From assembly GCA_018268105.1 (NCBI GenBank), contig JAFDXG010000017.1:1-41567 (forward strand): a stretch of DNA of 41,567 nt. The letters run 5' to 3'. Below the pieces are notes generated by a model. It did no database searches, was not told the DNA's origin, and was given only the letters and a program-made list of their open reading frames with translations. The stretch comes from Bacteroidota bacterium. Its GTDB lineage: Bacteria; Bacteroidota; Bacteroidia; Chitinophagales; Chitinophagaceae. The translations under genes were made by a program, and so were the position numbers. Position 1 is the first letter of the stretch. Each line of letters opens with the position of its first letter. Below are positions 1 to 8,668 of the stretch, in pieces.

Positions 1-366
1 ACAGTAAAACCTATGGTTGGCCCAAACTCTATTATCCTTGCTTTAATGGCAAGTGGTATGAATGGTCAGCATTTTTGTTTTAATGGTTATTTACCGGTAG
101 ATAATGCCGGGCGTATAAAAACAATTAAGCGACTTGAGGCAGAAGTAATTAAAAATAATTGCACCCAGATATTTATTGAAACGCCTTACCGCAACATCCA
201 GTTGATTGATGCTATAGTACAGACCTGTCAGCCAGCCACCAGGCTTTGTATTGCAGCATCTATTACCTCTCCTGTTGAGTTTATTAAAACAAAAACCATA
301 GGTGAATGGAAAAAATCAAAACCGGATATTCATAAAAAACCGGCAATTTTTTTATTAGGAAGCTGA
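1..366 (+). CDS. RsmI-like SAM-dependent methyltransferase, C-terminal part
   Basis: The reading frame is open at the left window edge, so only the last ~121 codons are present; the ATG at 13 is internal. The motif VGPNSIILALMASGMNGQ followed by FNGYLPVD matches the central segment of the RsmI family (tetrapyrrole methylase fold), whose characterised members methylate the 2'-OH of C1402 in 16S rRNA using S-adenosylmethionine. The later IFIETPYRN segment is also typical of this family. It ends KKPAIFLLGS with no extra C-terminal domain, as in short Bacteroidota versions. The N-terminal SAM-binding part lies outside the window, so substrate cannot be confirmed. Family call is firm, exact rRNA target is inferred. 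Confidence 0.85.
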   Translation, partial: TVKPMVGPNSIILALMASGMNGQHFCFNGYLPVDNAGRIKTIKRLEAEVIKNNCTQIFIETPYRNIQLIDAIVQTCQPATRLCIAASITSPVEFIKTKTIGEWKKSKPDIHKKPAIFLLGS

Positions 367-416
367 TTGTGTTTCAAGTATTAAGACTCACTGCTCACAT
401 TTGACGGTTCACTGTA

Positions 417-809
417 CTATCTTACTATATTGCCATTACCCGGGTCCTTCATGGCTACAATACTATCCACAATATATCTTTTAAATCCGCGCCAGGGCAG
501 TGCTCCATTATATTCCTTATAATAAAGGTCAAACACTTTGCCGGAGTTTTCCATCAGTTGTTTGGCAACTTTTTCATTTACCACAGAAAATTCAAAATCA
601 TACGACTGAATAGTGTTTGGGGATAAAGAACGTATCCCCGATTGAATAAGCTTTCCCTCATAAGTTTTAAACAGGTACCCCTTTTTTACACAATAGTTCA
701 GTTCCCCCGTTTTTACTCCTTCACCTAATACAAAATAAAATTTAAAATAGATAAATATGCCAAGGGCAAGTACCAAGATCAGTAAAAATATCCGGAAGAA
801 CTTACGCAT
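417..809 (-). CDS. Conserved hypothetical protein with N-terminal membrane anchor
   Basis: This 130-aa protein begins with MRKFF and a hydrophobic stretch (about residues 5-28, IFLLILVLALGIFIYFKFYF) that should be a single membrane anchor or uncleaved signal. The rest is soluble with a GYLFKTYEGKL segment (about residues 44-54). Short proteins of this pattern are widespread in Bacteroidota and are sometimes mislabelled as 6-phosphogluconate dehydrogenase; nothing in the sequence supports an enzyme. It converges with the methyltransferase gene to its left and is divergent from bshA, separated by about 145 bp. Function unknown. Confidence 0.75.
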   Translation of the reverse strand: MRKFFRIFLLILVLALGIFIYFKFYFVLGEGVKTGELNYCVKKGYLFKTYEGKLIQSGIRSLSPNTIQSYDFEFSVVNEKVAKQLMENSGKVFDLYYKEYNGALPWRGFKRYIVDSIVAMKDPGNGNIVR

Positions 810-920
810 AGAATTGTTTTAATTTTCAAATTAACTTAATGTTACGAAATTATGCCAGCTAATTTTATCCTCAAAATCATGATACAACAGACCAGTTCAT
901 CATACCCCATTTAGAATAAC

Positions 921-928
921 TATCTTCG
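921..928 (+). promoter_or_regulatory. Candidate -7 element for bshA
   Basis: TATCTTCG is one base from the Bacteroidota -7 consensus TAnnTTTG and lies 26 nt before the bshA start codon. No convincing -33 TTTG is visible at the expected distance, so the call is tentative. Confidence 0.4.
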
Positions 929-954
929 CAAAGCTGATTAAACAAAAAAAAATT

Positions 955-2106
955 ATGAATATTGGTATCGTTTGTTACCCCACTTTTGGCGGCAGTGGCG
1001 TATTGGCAACGGAGTTAGGGATGGCCTTAGCAGACAAAAACCATACGGTTCACTTTATCACCTACCGGCAACCGGTAAGGCTCAACGGCTTTCGGGCAAA
1101 TATTTTTTATCATGAAGTGCGCGTTCCCACTTATCCTTTGTTCGAGTATCCGCCGTATGAATCTGCACTGGCAAGCACGCTGGTAGACGTGGTGAAGAAT
1201 AACAAAATTGATCTGCTGCATGTGCATTATGCCATTCCCCATGCTTCGGCTGCCTATATGGCAAAGCAAATATTGGAGAAAGAAGGAAGGTATGTACCTG
1301 TAATCACCACCCTGCATGGAACAGACATCACGCTTGTGGGGCGTGATAAAACCTATGCGCCGGTGGTGGCTTTTTCTATCAACCAGAGCGATGCCATCAC
1401 CGCGGTTTCTGAAAATCTTAGAGAGGAAACTTACAAAACATTCAGTATAGAAAAAGATATTCAGGTCATTTACAATTTTGTTGATGTAAAGCGCTTCAAC
1501 AGAAAACCGATTGACGCTTTCAGAAAAGTAATAGCACCCGACAATGAACGGATTGTGTTGCATGCTTCCAACTTCAGAAAAATAAAGAGGGTGCAGGATG
1601 TAATATATATATTTAAGAAATTGAATGAAACCATCCCGTCCAAGCTATTGTTTGTGGGTGATGGTCCCGAAAGATCAATGGCAGAAGAACTTTGCAGGGA
1701 ACTTAGTTTGTGTGATGAAATACGTTTTGTGGGGAAGCAACAGGATATGGAGGAAATATTTGCGATTGCTGATCTTTTTCTTTTACCTTCTGAGTATGAA
1801 AGCTTTGGGCTTTCTGCGCTGGAAGCCATGGCCGGCGGAGCTCCTGTGGTGGCCACCAATGTAGGCGGACTGCCAGAGATAGTAAAGCCTGGTGAAAACG
1901 GGTATATGGGCAAAGTAGGTGATGTGGATCAGATGGCAGGATATGCCATAGAAATATTAAAAGATGAAACCACATTGATGAAGTTTAGAGAAAATGCCAA
2001 AAAACAGGCACAAAGTTTTGATATCAGCCGCATAGTGCCGCAATATGAAAAACTGTATGAGCAGCTATATAAAAATTATTGCAAATCGGTGTGTAACCCG
2101 GCATAA
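955..2106 (+). CDS. bshA: N-acetyl-alpha-D-glucosaminyl L-malate synthase BshA
   Basis: This 383-aa GT4-family retaining glycosyltransferase joins UDP-GlcNAc to L-malate, the first step in making bacillithiol, the low-molecular-weight thiol of Firmicutes and many Bacteroidota. The N-terminus (MNIGIVCYPTFGGSGVLATE) carries the glycine-rich loop diagnostic of BshA; HVHYAIPHA and TTLHGTDITLVG follow in the first Rossmann domain. The second domain has FVGDGPE and the sugar-nucleotide motif PSEYESFGLSALEAMAGG (about residues 280-297). Length is normal for the family. It begins at an ATG preceded by an A-rich leader with no Shine-Dalgarno. It stands alone here; bshB and bshC are not in the window. 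Confidence 0.95.
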   Translation: MNIGIVCYPTFGGSGVLATELGMALADKNHTVHFITYRQPVRLNGFRANIFYHEVRVPTYPLFEYPPYESALASTLVDVVKNNKIDLLHVHYAIPHASAAYMAKQILEKEGRYVPVITTLHGTDITLVGRDKTYAPVVAFSINQSDAITAVSENLREETYKTFSIEKDIQVIYNFVDVKRFNRKPIDAFRKVIAPDNERIVLHASNFRKIKRVQDVIYIFKKLNETIPSKLLFVGDGPERSMAEELCRELSLCDEIRFVGKQQDMEEIFAIADLFLLPSEYESFGLSALEAMAGGAPVVATNVGGLPEIVKPGENGYMGKVGDVDQMAGYAIEILKDETTLMKFRENAKKQAQSFDISRIVPQYEKLYEQLYKNYCKSVCNPA

Positions 2107-2269
2107 TGATATGCCTGTGTGGAGGGGCTGCAAAAGCTGCCTGGTGATATGCAGTTGAAAGGAGCGTCGCCACTAATGTAACATAGCAGTACGATAGCCG
2201 GTACCCAAAATATTCCTGCTGCAACGATTAAAATTTAATTGACCCGCAATTTTCCCTATATCATTGATC

Positions 2270-3043
2270 ATGACTATAATAGATACCCATTGTCATTTAT
2301 ATGCATCCGAATTTGAAAATGACATTGATGCTGTAATAGAGCGTGCCCGGCAAAATGGGGTACAAAAATTTTATCTGCCTAATATTGACAGCAGTTCCAT
2401 AGCCGGGATGCTGAACTTAGAGCATAAATATCCGGGTATATGTTTCCCCATGATGGGGCTTCATCCCTGCGATGTAAAGGAGAATTATAAAGAAGAACTG
2501 GCTATTGTAGAAGAATGGCTGACCAAAAGGAAATTTGCAGCAATCGGTGAAATAGGGTTAGATTTTTACTGGGATAAGACATACGCTGCCCGGCAATATG
2601 AAGCATTTCGTTGCCAGGTGGAATGGGCCAAAACCTATGGTTTGCCAATTGTAATACATAGCCGCGAAGCAATGCAACAATGTATAGAAGTAGTCTCAGA
2701 ACATAAGACAGAAAAGTTACGCGGGATTTTTCATTGCTTTGGCGGCACACTGGAAGAAGCAGAGAAAATTATAGCTCTCGGTTTTTATTTGGGTATTGGA
2801 GGCGTGCTTACTTATAAAAAATCGGGGCTGAAGGAAGTATTGAAACATATAGATATAAAGCATATCGTTCTTGAAACAGATGCACCTTATCTTACCCCGG
2901 TTCCCTTCAGGGGTAAACGCAATGAAAGTGCTTATCTAAAATATATAGTTGATACGCTTGCTGCGGTAAAAGAGCTTTCACCAGAAGAAATTGCAGCTAT
3001 AACTACGGCAAATGCTAATTTAGTATTTCAACAAATGGGCTAA
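2270..3043 (+). CDS. TatD family metal-dependent hydrolase (deoxyribonuclease)
   Basis: A 257-aa TIM-barrel metallohydrolase of the TatD family, whose members act as 3'-5' DNA exonucleases or DNases. Metal ligands are visible: DTHCHLY near the N-terminus (HxH), GEIGLDFYWD (Glu plus Asp), VIHSREA, FHCFGG and LETDAPYLTP near the C-terminus. Length is normal. An alternative TTG codon two codons upstream (2264) is open, but the ATG at 2270 matches the family's usual start just before the DTHCH motif. The asparaginase gene begins 2 nt after its stop codon, so the two are almost certainly co-transcribed. Confidence 0.93.
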   Translation: MTIIDTHCHLYASEFENDIDAVIERARQNGVQKFYLPNIDSSSIAGMLNLEHKYPGICFPMMGLHPCDVKENYKEELAIVEEWLTKRKFAAIGEIGLDFYWDKTYAARQYEAFRCQVEWAKTYGLPIVIHSREAMQQCIEVVSEHKTEKLRGIFHCFGGTLEEAEKIIALGFYLGIGGVLTYKKSGLKEVLKHIDIKHIVLETDAPYLTPVPFRGKRNESAYLKYIVDTLAAVKELSPEEIAAITTANANLVFQQMG

Positions 3044-3045
3044 GT

Positions 3046-4092
3046 ATGTCTTTTCCCAGGGCTTCGGATTCGGCAAAACTATTGATTATTTATACGGGTG
3101 GCACCATTGGAATGGTGTATGACGATGCCACCGGGGTGCTTATTCCAATGGGATTCAAAGAGATCAAATACCATATCCCCGAAATTGCCAGGCTGGGATG
3201 TGAGTTTGACATGCATGCTTTCAATCCGCCGATAGATTCTTCCAATATGTCGCCTGATATATGGATTCAACTTGCACAACTGATACATGGCCACTACCAT
3301 AACTACGACGGATTTGTGATCCTTCATGGTTCCGACACTATGGCATTTACGGCTTCGGCGCTTAGCTTTATGTTTGAAAACCTTTCAAAGCCGGTAATAC
3401 TCACCGGCTCACAGTTACCTATAGGCGAAATAAGGACTGATGCCAAAGAGAATATCATCACTACAATGGAAATTGCCGGGGCAAAGAAAAACGGGGAAGC
3501 CATGGTGCCCGAAGTATGCATTTACTTCGATTATTATCTTTTTCGGGGCAACCGCACCAAAAAAAACAATACGGAGAAATTTGATGCATTTTATTCTTTG
3601 AATTTTCCGCCACTAGCCGAAGCCGGTATTGATATACAATATAATGATGCAAATATCATTAAGCCGGCTGCCCCGTCTTTTAGTATCAATACAAAATTGA
3701 ATACAGATATTGCCGTTTTGAAATTGTTTCCCGGTATTGCCATCAATACAGTGGAAGCAGTATTGCATACACCCAGGCTTAAAGCGGTAATTATGGAAAC
3801 CTTTGGCAACGGAAACGCCATCACCGCACCCTGGTTTATTAATTGTCTTCGAAAAGTAATTGATGATGGAATAATTGTCCTGGACAGGACTCAATGTGAT
3901 GGCGGCTCGGTAGAGTTGGGAAGGTATGAAACAAGTGCCTATCTTAAAGCAATAGGGGTTACTAACGGAAATGACATGACTTTTGAGGCAGCGGTAACCA
4001 AACTGATGTGGCTTTTGGGTCAGGGGTACCCAGTCGAAAAAACAAGGATATTGCTTGAAACCCCGCTAAGAGGGGAACTTACAGAAAAATAA
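3046..4092 (+). CDS. ansA: Type I (cytoplasmic) L-asparaginase
   Basis: This 348-aa protein hydrolyses L-asparagine to aspartate and ammonia. The first catalytic Thr sits in YTGGTIGM (residues 16-23) and the second in the HGSDTM segment (about residues 94-99), with the Lys in TDAKEN; these are the active-site blocks of the AnsA family. There is no signal peptide, which fits the cytoplasmic type I enzyme rather than the periplasmic type II. It starts 2 nt downstream of the TatD gene stop. The gene ends about 55 nt before tRNA-Ser. Confidence 0.93.
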   Translation: MSFPRASDSAKLLIIYTGGTIGMVYDDATGVLIPMGFKEIKYHIPEIARLGCEFDMHAFNPPIDSSNMSPDIWIQLAQLIHGHYHNYDGFVILHGSDTMAFTASALSFMFENLSKPVILTGSQLPIGEIRTDAKENIITTMEIAGAKKNGEAMVPEVCIYFDYYLFRGNRTKKNNTEKFDAFYSLNFPPLAEAGIDIQYNDANIIKPAAPSFSINTKLNTDIAVLKLFPGIAINTVEAVLHTPRLKAVIMETFGNGNAITAPWFINCLRKVIDDGIIVLDRTQCDGGSVELGRYETSAYLKAIGVTNGNDMTFEAAVTKLMWLLGQGYPVEKTRILLETPLRGELTEK

Positions 4093-4126
4093 ATCATATC
4101 TTCCTTTACCATTGAACGAATAATAT

Positions 4127-4134
4127 TACTTTTG
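4127..4134 (+). promoter_or_regulatory. -7 promoter element upstream of tRNA-Ser
   Basis: TACTTTTG matches the Bacteroidota -7 consensus TAnnTTTG exactly and lies 13 nt before the first base of the tRNA, a good distance for a tRNA leader. A TTG at 4112-4114 is too close to be a standard -33 box. Confidence 0.55.
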
Positions 4135-4147
4135 CAGTCCTTTAAAA

Positions 4148-4234
4148 GGAGACGTGTCCGAGTGGTTGAAGGAGCACGCCTGGAAAGTGTGTATACGGGA
4201 AACTGTATCGCGAGTTCGAATCTCGCCGTCTCCG
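4148..4234 (+). tRNA. tRNA-Ser (anticodon GGA)
   Basis: An 87-nt type II tRNA with a full cloverleaf. Acceptor arms GGAGACG (4148-4154) and CGTCTCC (4227-4233) pair over 7 bp, with discriminator G at 4234. The anticodon stem CACGC/GTGTG (4175-4179, 4187-4191) encloses the loop CTGGAAA, giving anticodon GGA at 4182-4184, which reads UCC and UCU. A long variable arm (ATACGG-GAAA-CTGTAT) confirms a class II serine tRNA, and the T arm is GCGAG-TTCGAAT-CTCGC. The 3' CCA is not encoded. A broken ATPase gene ends about 75 bp downstream. Confidence 0.97.
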
Positions 4235-4310
4235 CTTTAATTATAAAAGGATGCGTATTAAGGAATACTGTATTAATACGGTATACTGAAAAGATAAATA
4301 AATTTTTTAT

Positions 4311-5453
4311 TTAAGCGATCAGTTCTCCTTCCCACAATTGTTGCAAAAAAAATTGCCATGGCAATATCCTAATTCCCTTGTGCAAGCGTGGTAAAGGTTC
4401 GGTACATACAAGTATGGCCTGCTTAACCTTGTATTCTTCCATAAATGCATATAACCCCCTTAAGTGTTTTTCACTAATTTTATCGCTTGCCTTTACTTCT
4501 ATTGCTACCTGGTGTTGACCTAAAATAAAATCTACCTCCAACTGCGATGCAGTACGCCAGTAACTAATCATATAGTCCAGTCCGGAATAACGACTGTGTG
4601 CATATAATTCCTGATAAATAAAATGTTCAAAGGCATTGCCTATGACTTCACTCTTAAATTCAATCCTGCTTCGGTTTAACAAGTAGTTGACCATCCCCAC
4701 ATCAAAAAAATAAAATTTTGGAGCCAGTATAACTCTGCGTTTGGGCTTTTTTTGATACACTGGTACAAAACGACCTATTAATGTATCTTCCAAAATTTGA
4801 AAATATTCTTTAATCGTGGGTGCACTTACGTCACAATCGGTAGCTATGTTAGCATAATTAATCATTTCACCATTGCTGAATGCCGCTGCTTCCAAAAACC
4901 TGGCAAACACATTGACATTGCGAATCCTGGCTTCATTTACAATTTCATCTTTCAGATAATTGCCGATGTAAGCGGCAATCAGCCTTTTGGGCTTTGCAGA
5001 CAGATAATGGCGTGGCAAAAGCCCATGGTTGAGAGCTTTCAACAAATCAAAATCCGGGATCTCTGCACTTACCAATGGATACAACTCATATCGTAAAGCC
5101 CTTCCGCCTAACAAATTTGTCCCAGAACGGATGATTTTTCTGGGGCTTGAACCACTCATAATAAATCTTGATTGGGTATTGGTAATCAACCAGTGTATTT
5201 CATTTAACAGTTCGGGAATACGCTGTATTTCGTCAATAACAACTGTTTTAGTACCCGGAGTTGCCAATATGATTTCTCGTAGAATTGTGGGGTTGCGCAA
5301 TAAGCGCTCATACACGTCTGCAAGTAATAAATCAAACTATAGAACGTCAGGGAAGTTAGCTTTTAACAGGGTACTTTTGCCTGTTTGCCTTGCTCCCCAT
5401 AAAAATAAACTTTCAGTTTCTGAATCAGCTAATGTCTGCTTTCTTTGTAACAT
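4311..5453 (-). pseudogene. DUF4143-type AAA ATPase, interrupted by an in-frame amber codon
   Basis: Read from the ATG at 5453, the frame encodes MLQRKQTLADSETESLFLWG and then a Walker A motif GARQTGKST. After PDVL it meets TAG (5337-5339, minus strand) and continues in the same frame as FDLLLADVYERLLRNP, the usual continuation of these ATPases. Walker B (VVIDEIQRIP) and sensor 1 (MSGSSPR) follow, then the C-terminal DUF4143 nuclease-like region with EVDFILG and VAIEVKASDK. Without the stop the protein would be 380 aa, normal for the family. A GTG at 5315 could restart translation, but the product would lack Walker A and so could not bind ATP. These orphan ATPases are common, patchily distributed Bacteroidota accessory genes of unclear role. 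Inactivation by one base change is the simplest reading. Confidence 0.88.
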
Positions 5454-5702
5454 GATAATATAAAACTACACTTTATTTTATCATGATATTACAAAGTATT
5501 ATTTTATTTTAAAATATAGTTTCCATTATTTACTACTTACGCTATTAAAAAAACTGACAGTATTCAAATTGTAGTAAGATTGCTAAAGAAGAAATATTTT
5601 CATTGAAAAGAGGCTATTACCAAACATAAAATATTTCTTTTTCAAAACCCCGATCTTTCACTTAAATTGCCGGAATAAGCTTATCATTAAATCTATTCCT
5701 GC

Positions 5703-6608
5703 ATGCAACATTCAAGAAGAAATTTTATAAAGAAAAGTACATTGGCTCTGGCGGGCGCCACAATATTTTCCCGTGATATTTTTGCCTTTACTCCCCCCGG
5801 CGAACTATTGGGTGTGCAACTTTATAGTATAAGAGAGGATATGAAAACCGATCCTCTTGGCAGTCTTAAAAAAGTAGCTGCAATGGGTTATAAAAATGTG
5901 GAACATGCCAATTATTTTGCCCGAAAATTTTATGGATATGAAGCAAAGGAGTTTAGAAAAATATTGGATGACCTGGGTTTGAAAATGCCGAGCGGTCATA
6001 CAGTAATGCGCCCCCAGCACTGGGATGCCACTACTCATGATTTTACAGACGAATGGAAAATGACTATTGAAGATGCAGCAACAGTTGGTCAGCAGTTTGT
6101 GATCAGCCCCTGGCTCGATGAGAGCCTGCGCTCCACTTATGACGATATGAGAAGTTATATGGATGTGTTTAACAAATGCGGGGAATTATGTAAAAAATCA
6201 GGAATGAAATTTGGCTACCACAACCATCATTTTGAATTTAACACCACACTTGACGGAGTAACTGTTTTTGATATCATTCTTCAGCACACAGATCCCGCAC
6301 TTGTGGCGCAGCAACTGGATATTGGTAATATGTTTAACGCAGGTGCTAAAGCGCTGGATATAATGAAAAAATATCCCGGAAGATTTGAATCTATGCATGT
6401 GAAAGATGAAATAAAATCTGCTGCAGGGCATGATCCTTACGAAAGTACCATCCTCGGTAAGGGATTAATTCCCGTTAAGGAAGTAATTGACCTGGGCAGA
6501 AAATCAGGAACCAAACATTTTATCATTGAACAGGAATCCTACCAGGGAAAAACACCCATGGATAGTATTAAAGAAGATTTGAGAATAATGAAAAAATGGG
6601 GGTATTAA
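5703..6608 (+). CDS. Exported sugar phosphate isomerase/epimerase family protein (xylose isomerase-like TIM barrel)
   Basis: A 301-aa protein starting MQHSRRNFIKKSTLALAGA: a twin-arginine (Tat) signal (SRRNFIKK, residues 4-11) followed by a hydrophobic stretch. The mature part is an AP-endonuclease-2/xylose-isomerase-like barrel with LGVQLYSIRED at its start, YHNHHFEF (about residues 172-179) and a QQLDIGNMF segment carrying likely metal ligands, then SMHVKDE and a late FIIEQE. Such proteins act on sugars or inositols in Bacteroidota, often in the periplasm; the substrate cannot be told from sequence. It has no operon partner: about 250 bp of AT-rich DNA precede it and a convergent small gene follows. 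Confidence 0.85.
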   Translation: MQHSRRNFIKKSTLALAGATIFSRDIFAFTPPGELLGVQLYSIREDMKTDPLGSLKKVAAMGYKNVEHANYFARKFYGYEAKEFRKILDDLGLKMPSGHTVMRPQHWDATTHDFTDEWKMTIEDAATVGQQFVISPWLDESLRSTYDDMRSYMDVFNKCGELCKKSGMKFGYHNHHFEFNTTLDGVTVFDIILQHTDPALVAQQLDIGNMFNAGAKALDIMKKYPGRFESMHVKDEIKSAAGHDPYESTILGKGLIPVKEVIDLGRKSGTKHFIIEQESYQGKTPMDSIKEDLRIMKKWGY

Positions 6609-6634
6609 AATATTTCCGGTGACGGATATTTCAA

Positions 6635-6853
6635 TCAGGACTTAGTGTTTTTCCAATAGCGGTATCCTATGTATCCTACCACTGCAAAAGGGGTAAAAGC
6701 TAAATATAAGATTCCGGCATTTAGTCCTTTTGCAGGTCCCTCTCCCATTTGCTGGGCAGTTTTAGTGCAAATTGAACATTGAGCTACTGCTGTACCTGAC
6801 TGCAAAGCAAAAAGCATTATACATGCTACTAATATTAACTTTACCGGTTTCAT
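6635..6853 (-). CDS. Small membrane protein with CxxC motif
   Basis: A 72-aa protein with an N-terminal hydrophobic segment ending in a signal-peptidase-like site (SGTAVAQC, about residues 19-26), a CSIC motif just after it (residues 26-29), and a second hydrophobic segment (about residues 46-65, GILYLAFTPFAVVGYIGYRY). The two cysteines could bind metal or form a disulfide; function is unknown. A near-consensus -7 box (TATCTTCG, 6867-6860) lies only 6 nt before the ATG, so the mRNA may be nearly leaderless. It is divergent from nadE and convergent with the sugar isomerase-like gene. Confidence 0.72.
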   Translation of the reverse strand: MKPVKLILVACIMLFALQSGTAVAQCSICTKTAQQMGEGPAKGLNAGILYLAFTPFAVVGYIGYRYWKNTKS

Positions 6854-6927
6854 ACATTGCGAAGATACATTATTTACATTGAGAATGCCAGGTTACTGTT
6901 TTTGGGAATTGTAAAATATATTGAAGA

Positions 6928-8658
6928 ATGAAAATTGCTTTAGCACAGCAGAACTACCATATAGGGAATTTTGAAAGTAACACGGTAAAGATTATCAATG
7001 CCATCCGGGAAGCGAGAAACCTTGGTGCGGAACTGGTGGTTTTTTCTGAGCTATCGGTTTGCGGATATCCCCCCAGGGATTTTTTGGAATTTGAAGACTT
7101 TATAGGTAAATGTTATGAAGCCGTTGAATTAATAAAGCAGGAAACAGATGGTATAGGTGTAATAATAGGCGCCCCGCAACGGAATACCGATCCGCTTGGC
7201 AAAGACTTGTTTAATACCGCCTGGCTTCTCTATAACCGGGAAGTGGCGGGTGTGGCACATAAGACTTTGCTCCCTACTTATGATGTATTTGATGAATACC
7301 GGTATTTTGAACCGGGCTTTGCATGGAATGTTATCCCTTTCAAAAACCATCGCATTGCCCTCACAATATGTGAGGATATATGGAACCTTGGGGACAACCC
7401 TTTATACCGTATATGTCCGATGGATATGCTGGCCCGGCAGCAGCCGGATGTGATGATCAACATTTCTGCTTCCCCTTTCGATTACGATCACGACGAAGAC
7501 AGGAAAGAAATAGTGAGGGCCAATGTGCTGAAATACAATTTACCCATACTGTATTGTAATGCTGTCGGTTCGCAAACGGAGATTGTGTTTGACGGTGGCA
7601 GCCTGGTGTACGATGCAGAGGGCAACCTTATTAAAGAATTACCCTATTTTGAAGAATCACTGACAATTGTAGATATTACAACAGGTAAAGCAGCTACAGT
7701 AACCCCGTCAGCACCGGCAAATCAGCCCGATTTAGTTTCGGGTAAGGCAGACGGTGAGATGCGGGTATCGCGGGTAAAAGACCCTGAAAAAATTATTGAT
7801 TTTCTTACTGCAACGAATAATATCCATCAGATACATGAGGCATTAATTCTTGGAATAAGAGATTATTTTTCTAAAATGGGCTTTACCAAAGCCATTATAG
7901 GCAGTAGCGGCGGTATTGACAGTGCGGTATCACTTGCATTGGCCTGCAAAGCTCTTGGCAAAGAAAATGTCAGGGCTGTCTTAATGCCGTCCCCATTCTC
8001 TTCGGGGCACTCCGTAGACGATGCTGAACAATTGAGCAAAAACCTGGATAATCCTTATACCATTATCCCAATCAAAAATATTTACGAAACTTTTCTGGAA
8101 ACTTTAAAACCGGTCTTCAGCGATCTGCCATTTGGTATAGCCGAAGAAAATATACAAAGCCGGTCGAGAGGTAACCTGCTTATGGCTATTGCCAACAAAT
8201 TCGGATATATACTGCTTAACACTTCCAATAAGAGTGAGCTTGCAACAGGTTATGGAACTTTGTATGGCGATATGGCCGGGGGCCTTAGCGTATTAGGTGA
8301 CGTATACAAGATGCAGGTATATGCTCTGGCAAAATATATTAACCGGGAAAAAGAAATTATACCTCAACATATCATTACTAAAGCGCCATCGGCAGAACTT
8401 CGTCCCAATCAGAAAGACAGTGACAGCCTGCCGGAATATGAAATACTCGACAAGGTTTTGTACCAGTATATCGAAAGGAGGCAGGGTCCTCGTGAAATTA
8501 TTGCCATGGGAATAGAACCTGCACTAGTGAAAAGAATATTAAAACTTGTAAATGTTAATGAATATAAGAGAAACCAGTTTTGCCCGATTATACGGGTTAG
8601 TGCCAAAGCCTTTGGCGTAGGAAGAAGGGTGCCGATAGTAGGCAAGTATTTAAGCTAA
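6928..8658 (+). CDS. nadE: Glutamine-dependent NAD+ synthetase NadE
   Basis: A 576-aa two-domain enzyme that converts deamido-NAD+ to NAD+ with ATP and glutamine. The N-terminal nitrilase-type glutaminase domain (about residues 1-260) shows the Glu-Lys-Cys triad in VFSELSVCGYPPRD, HKTLLPTYDVFDE and TICEDIW. The C-terminal synthetase domain carries the ATP pyrophosphatase P-loop GSSGGIDSA (about residue 325) and later LNTSNKSELATGYGTLYGDMAGG. Length is normal for the bacterial glutamine-dependent form. The asparagine synthetase gene starts 10 nt after the stop, so the two likely form an operon of glutamine amidotransferases. nadB, another NAD-pathway gene, lies at 33449-35068. Confidence 0.95.
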   Translation: MKIALAQQNYHIGNFESNTVKIINAIREARNLGAELVVFSELSVCGYPPRDFLEFEDFIGKCYEAVELIKQETDGIGVIIGAPQRNTDPLGKDLFNTAWLLYNREVAGVAHKTLLPTYDVFDEYRYFEPGFAWNVIPFKNHRIALTICEDIWNLGDNPLYRICPMDMLARQQPDVMINISASPFDYDHDEDRKEIVRANVLKYNLPILYCNAVGSQTEIVFDGGSLVYDAEGNLIKELPYFEESLTIVDITTGKAATVTPSAPANQPDLVSGKADGEMRVSRVKDPEKIIDFLTATNNIHQIHEALILGIRDYFSKMGFTKAIIGSSGGIDSAVSLALACKALGKENVRAVLMPSPFSSGHSVDDAEQLSKNLDNPYTIIPIKNIYETFLETLKPVFSDLPFGIAEENIQSRSRGNLLMAIANKFGYILLNTSNKSELATGYGTLYGDMAGGLSVLGDVYKMQVYALAKYINREKEIIPQHIITKAPSAELRPNQKDSDSLPEYEILDKVLYQYIERRQGPREIIAMGIEPALVKRILKLVNVNEYKRNQFCPIIRVSAKAFGVGRRVPIVGKYLS

Positions 8659-8668
8659 AATCAAAACT

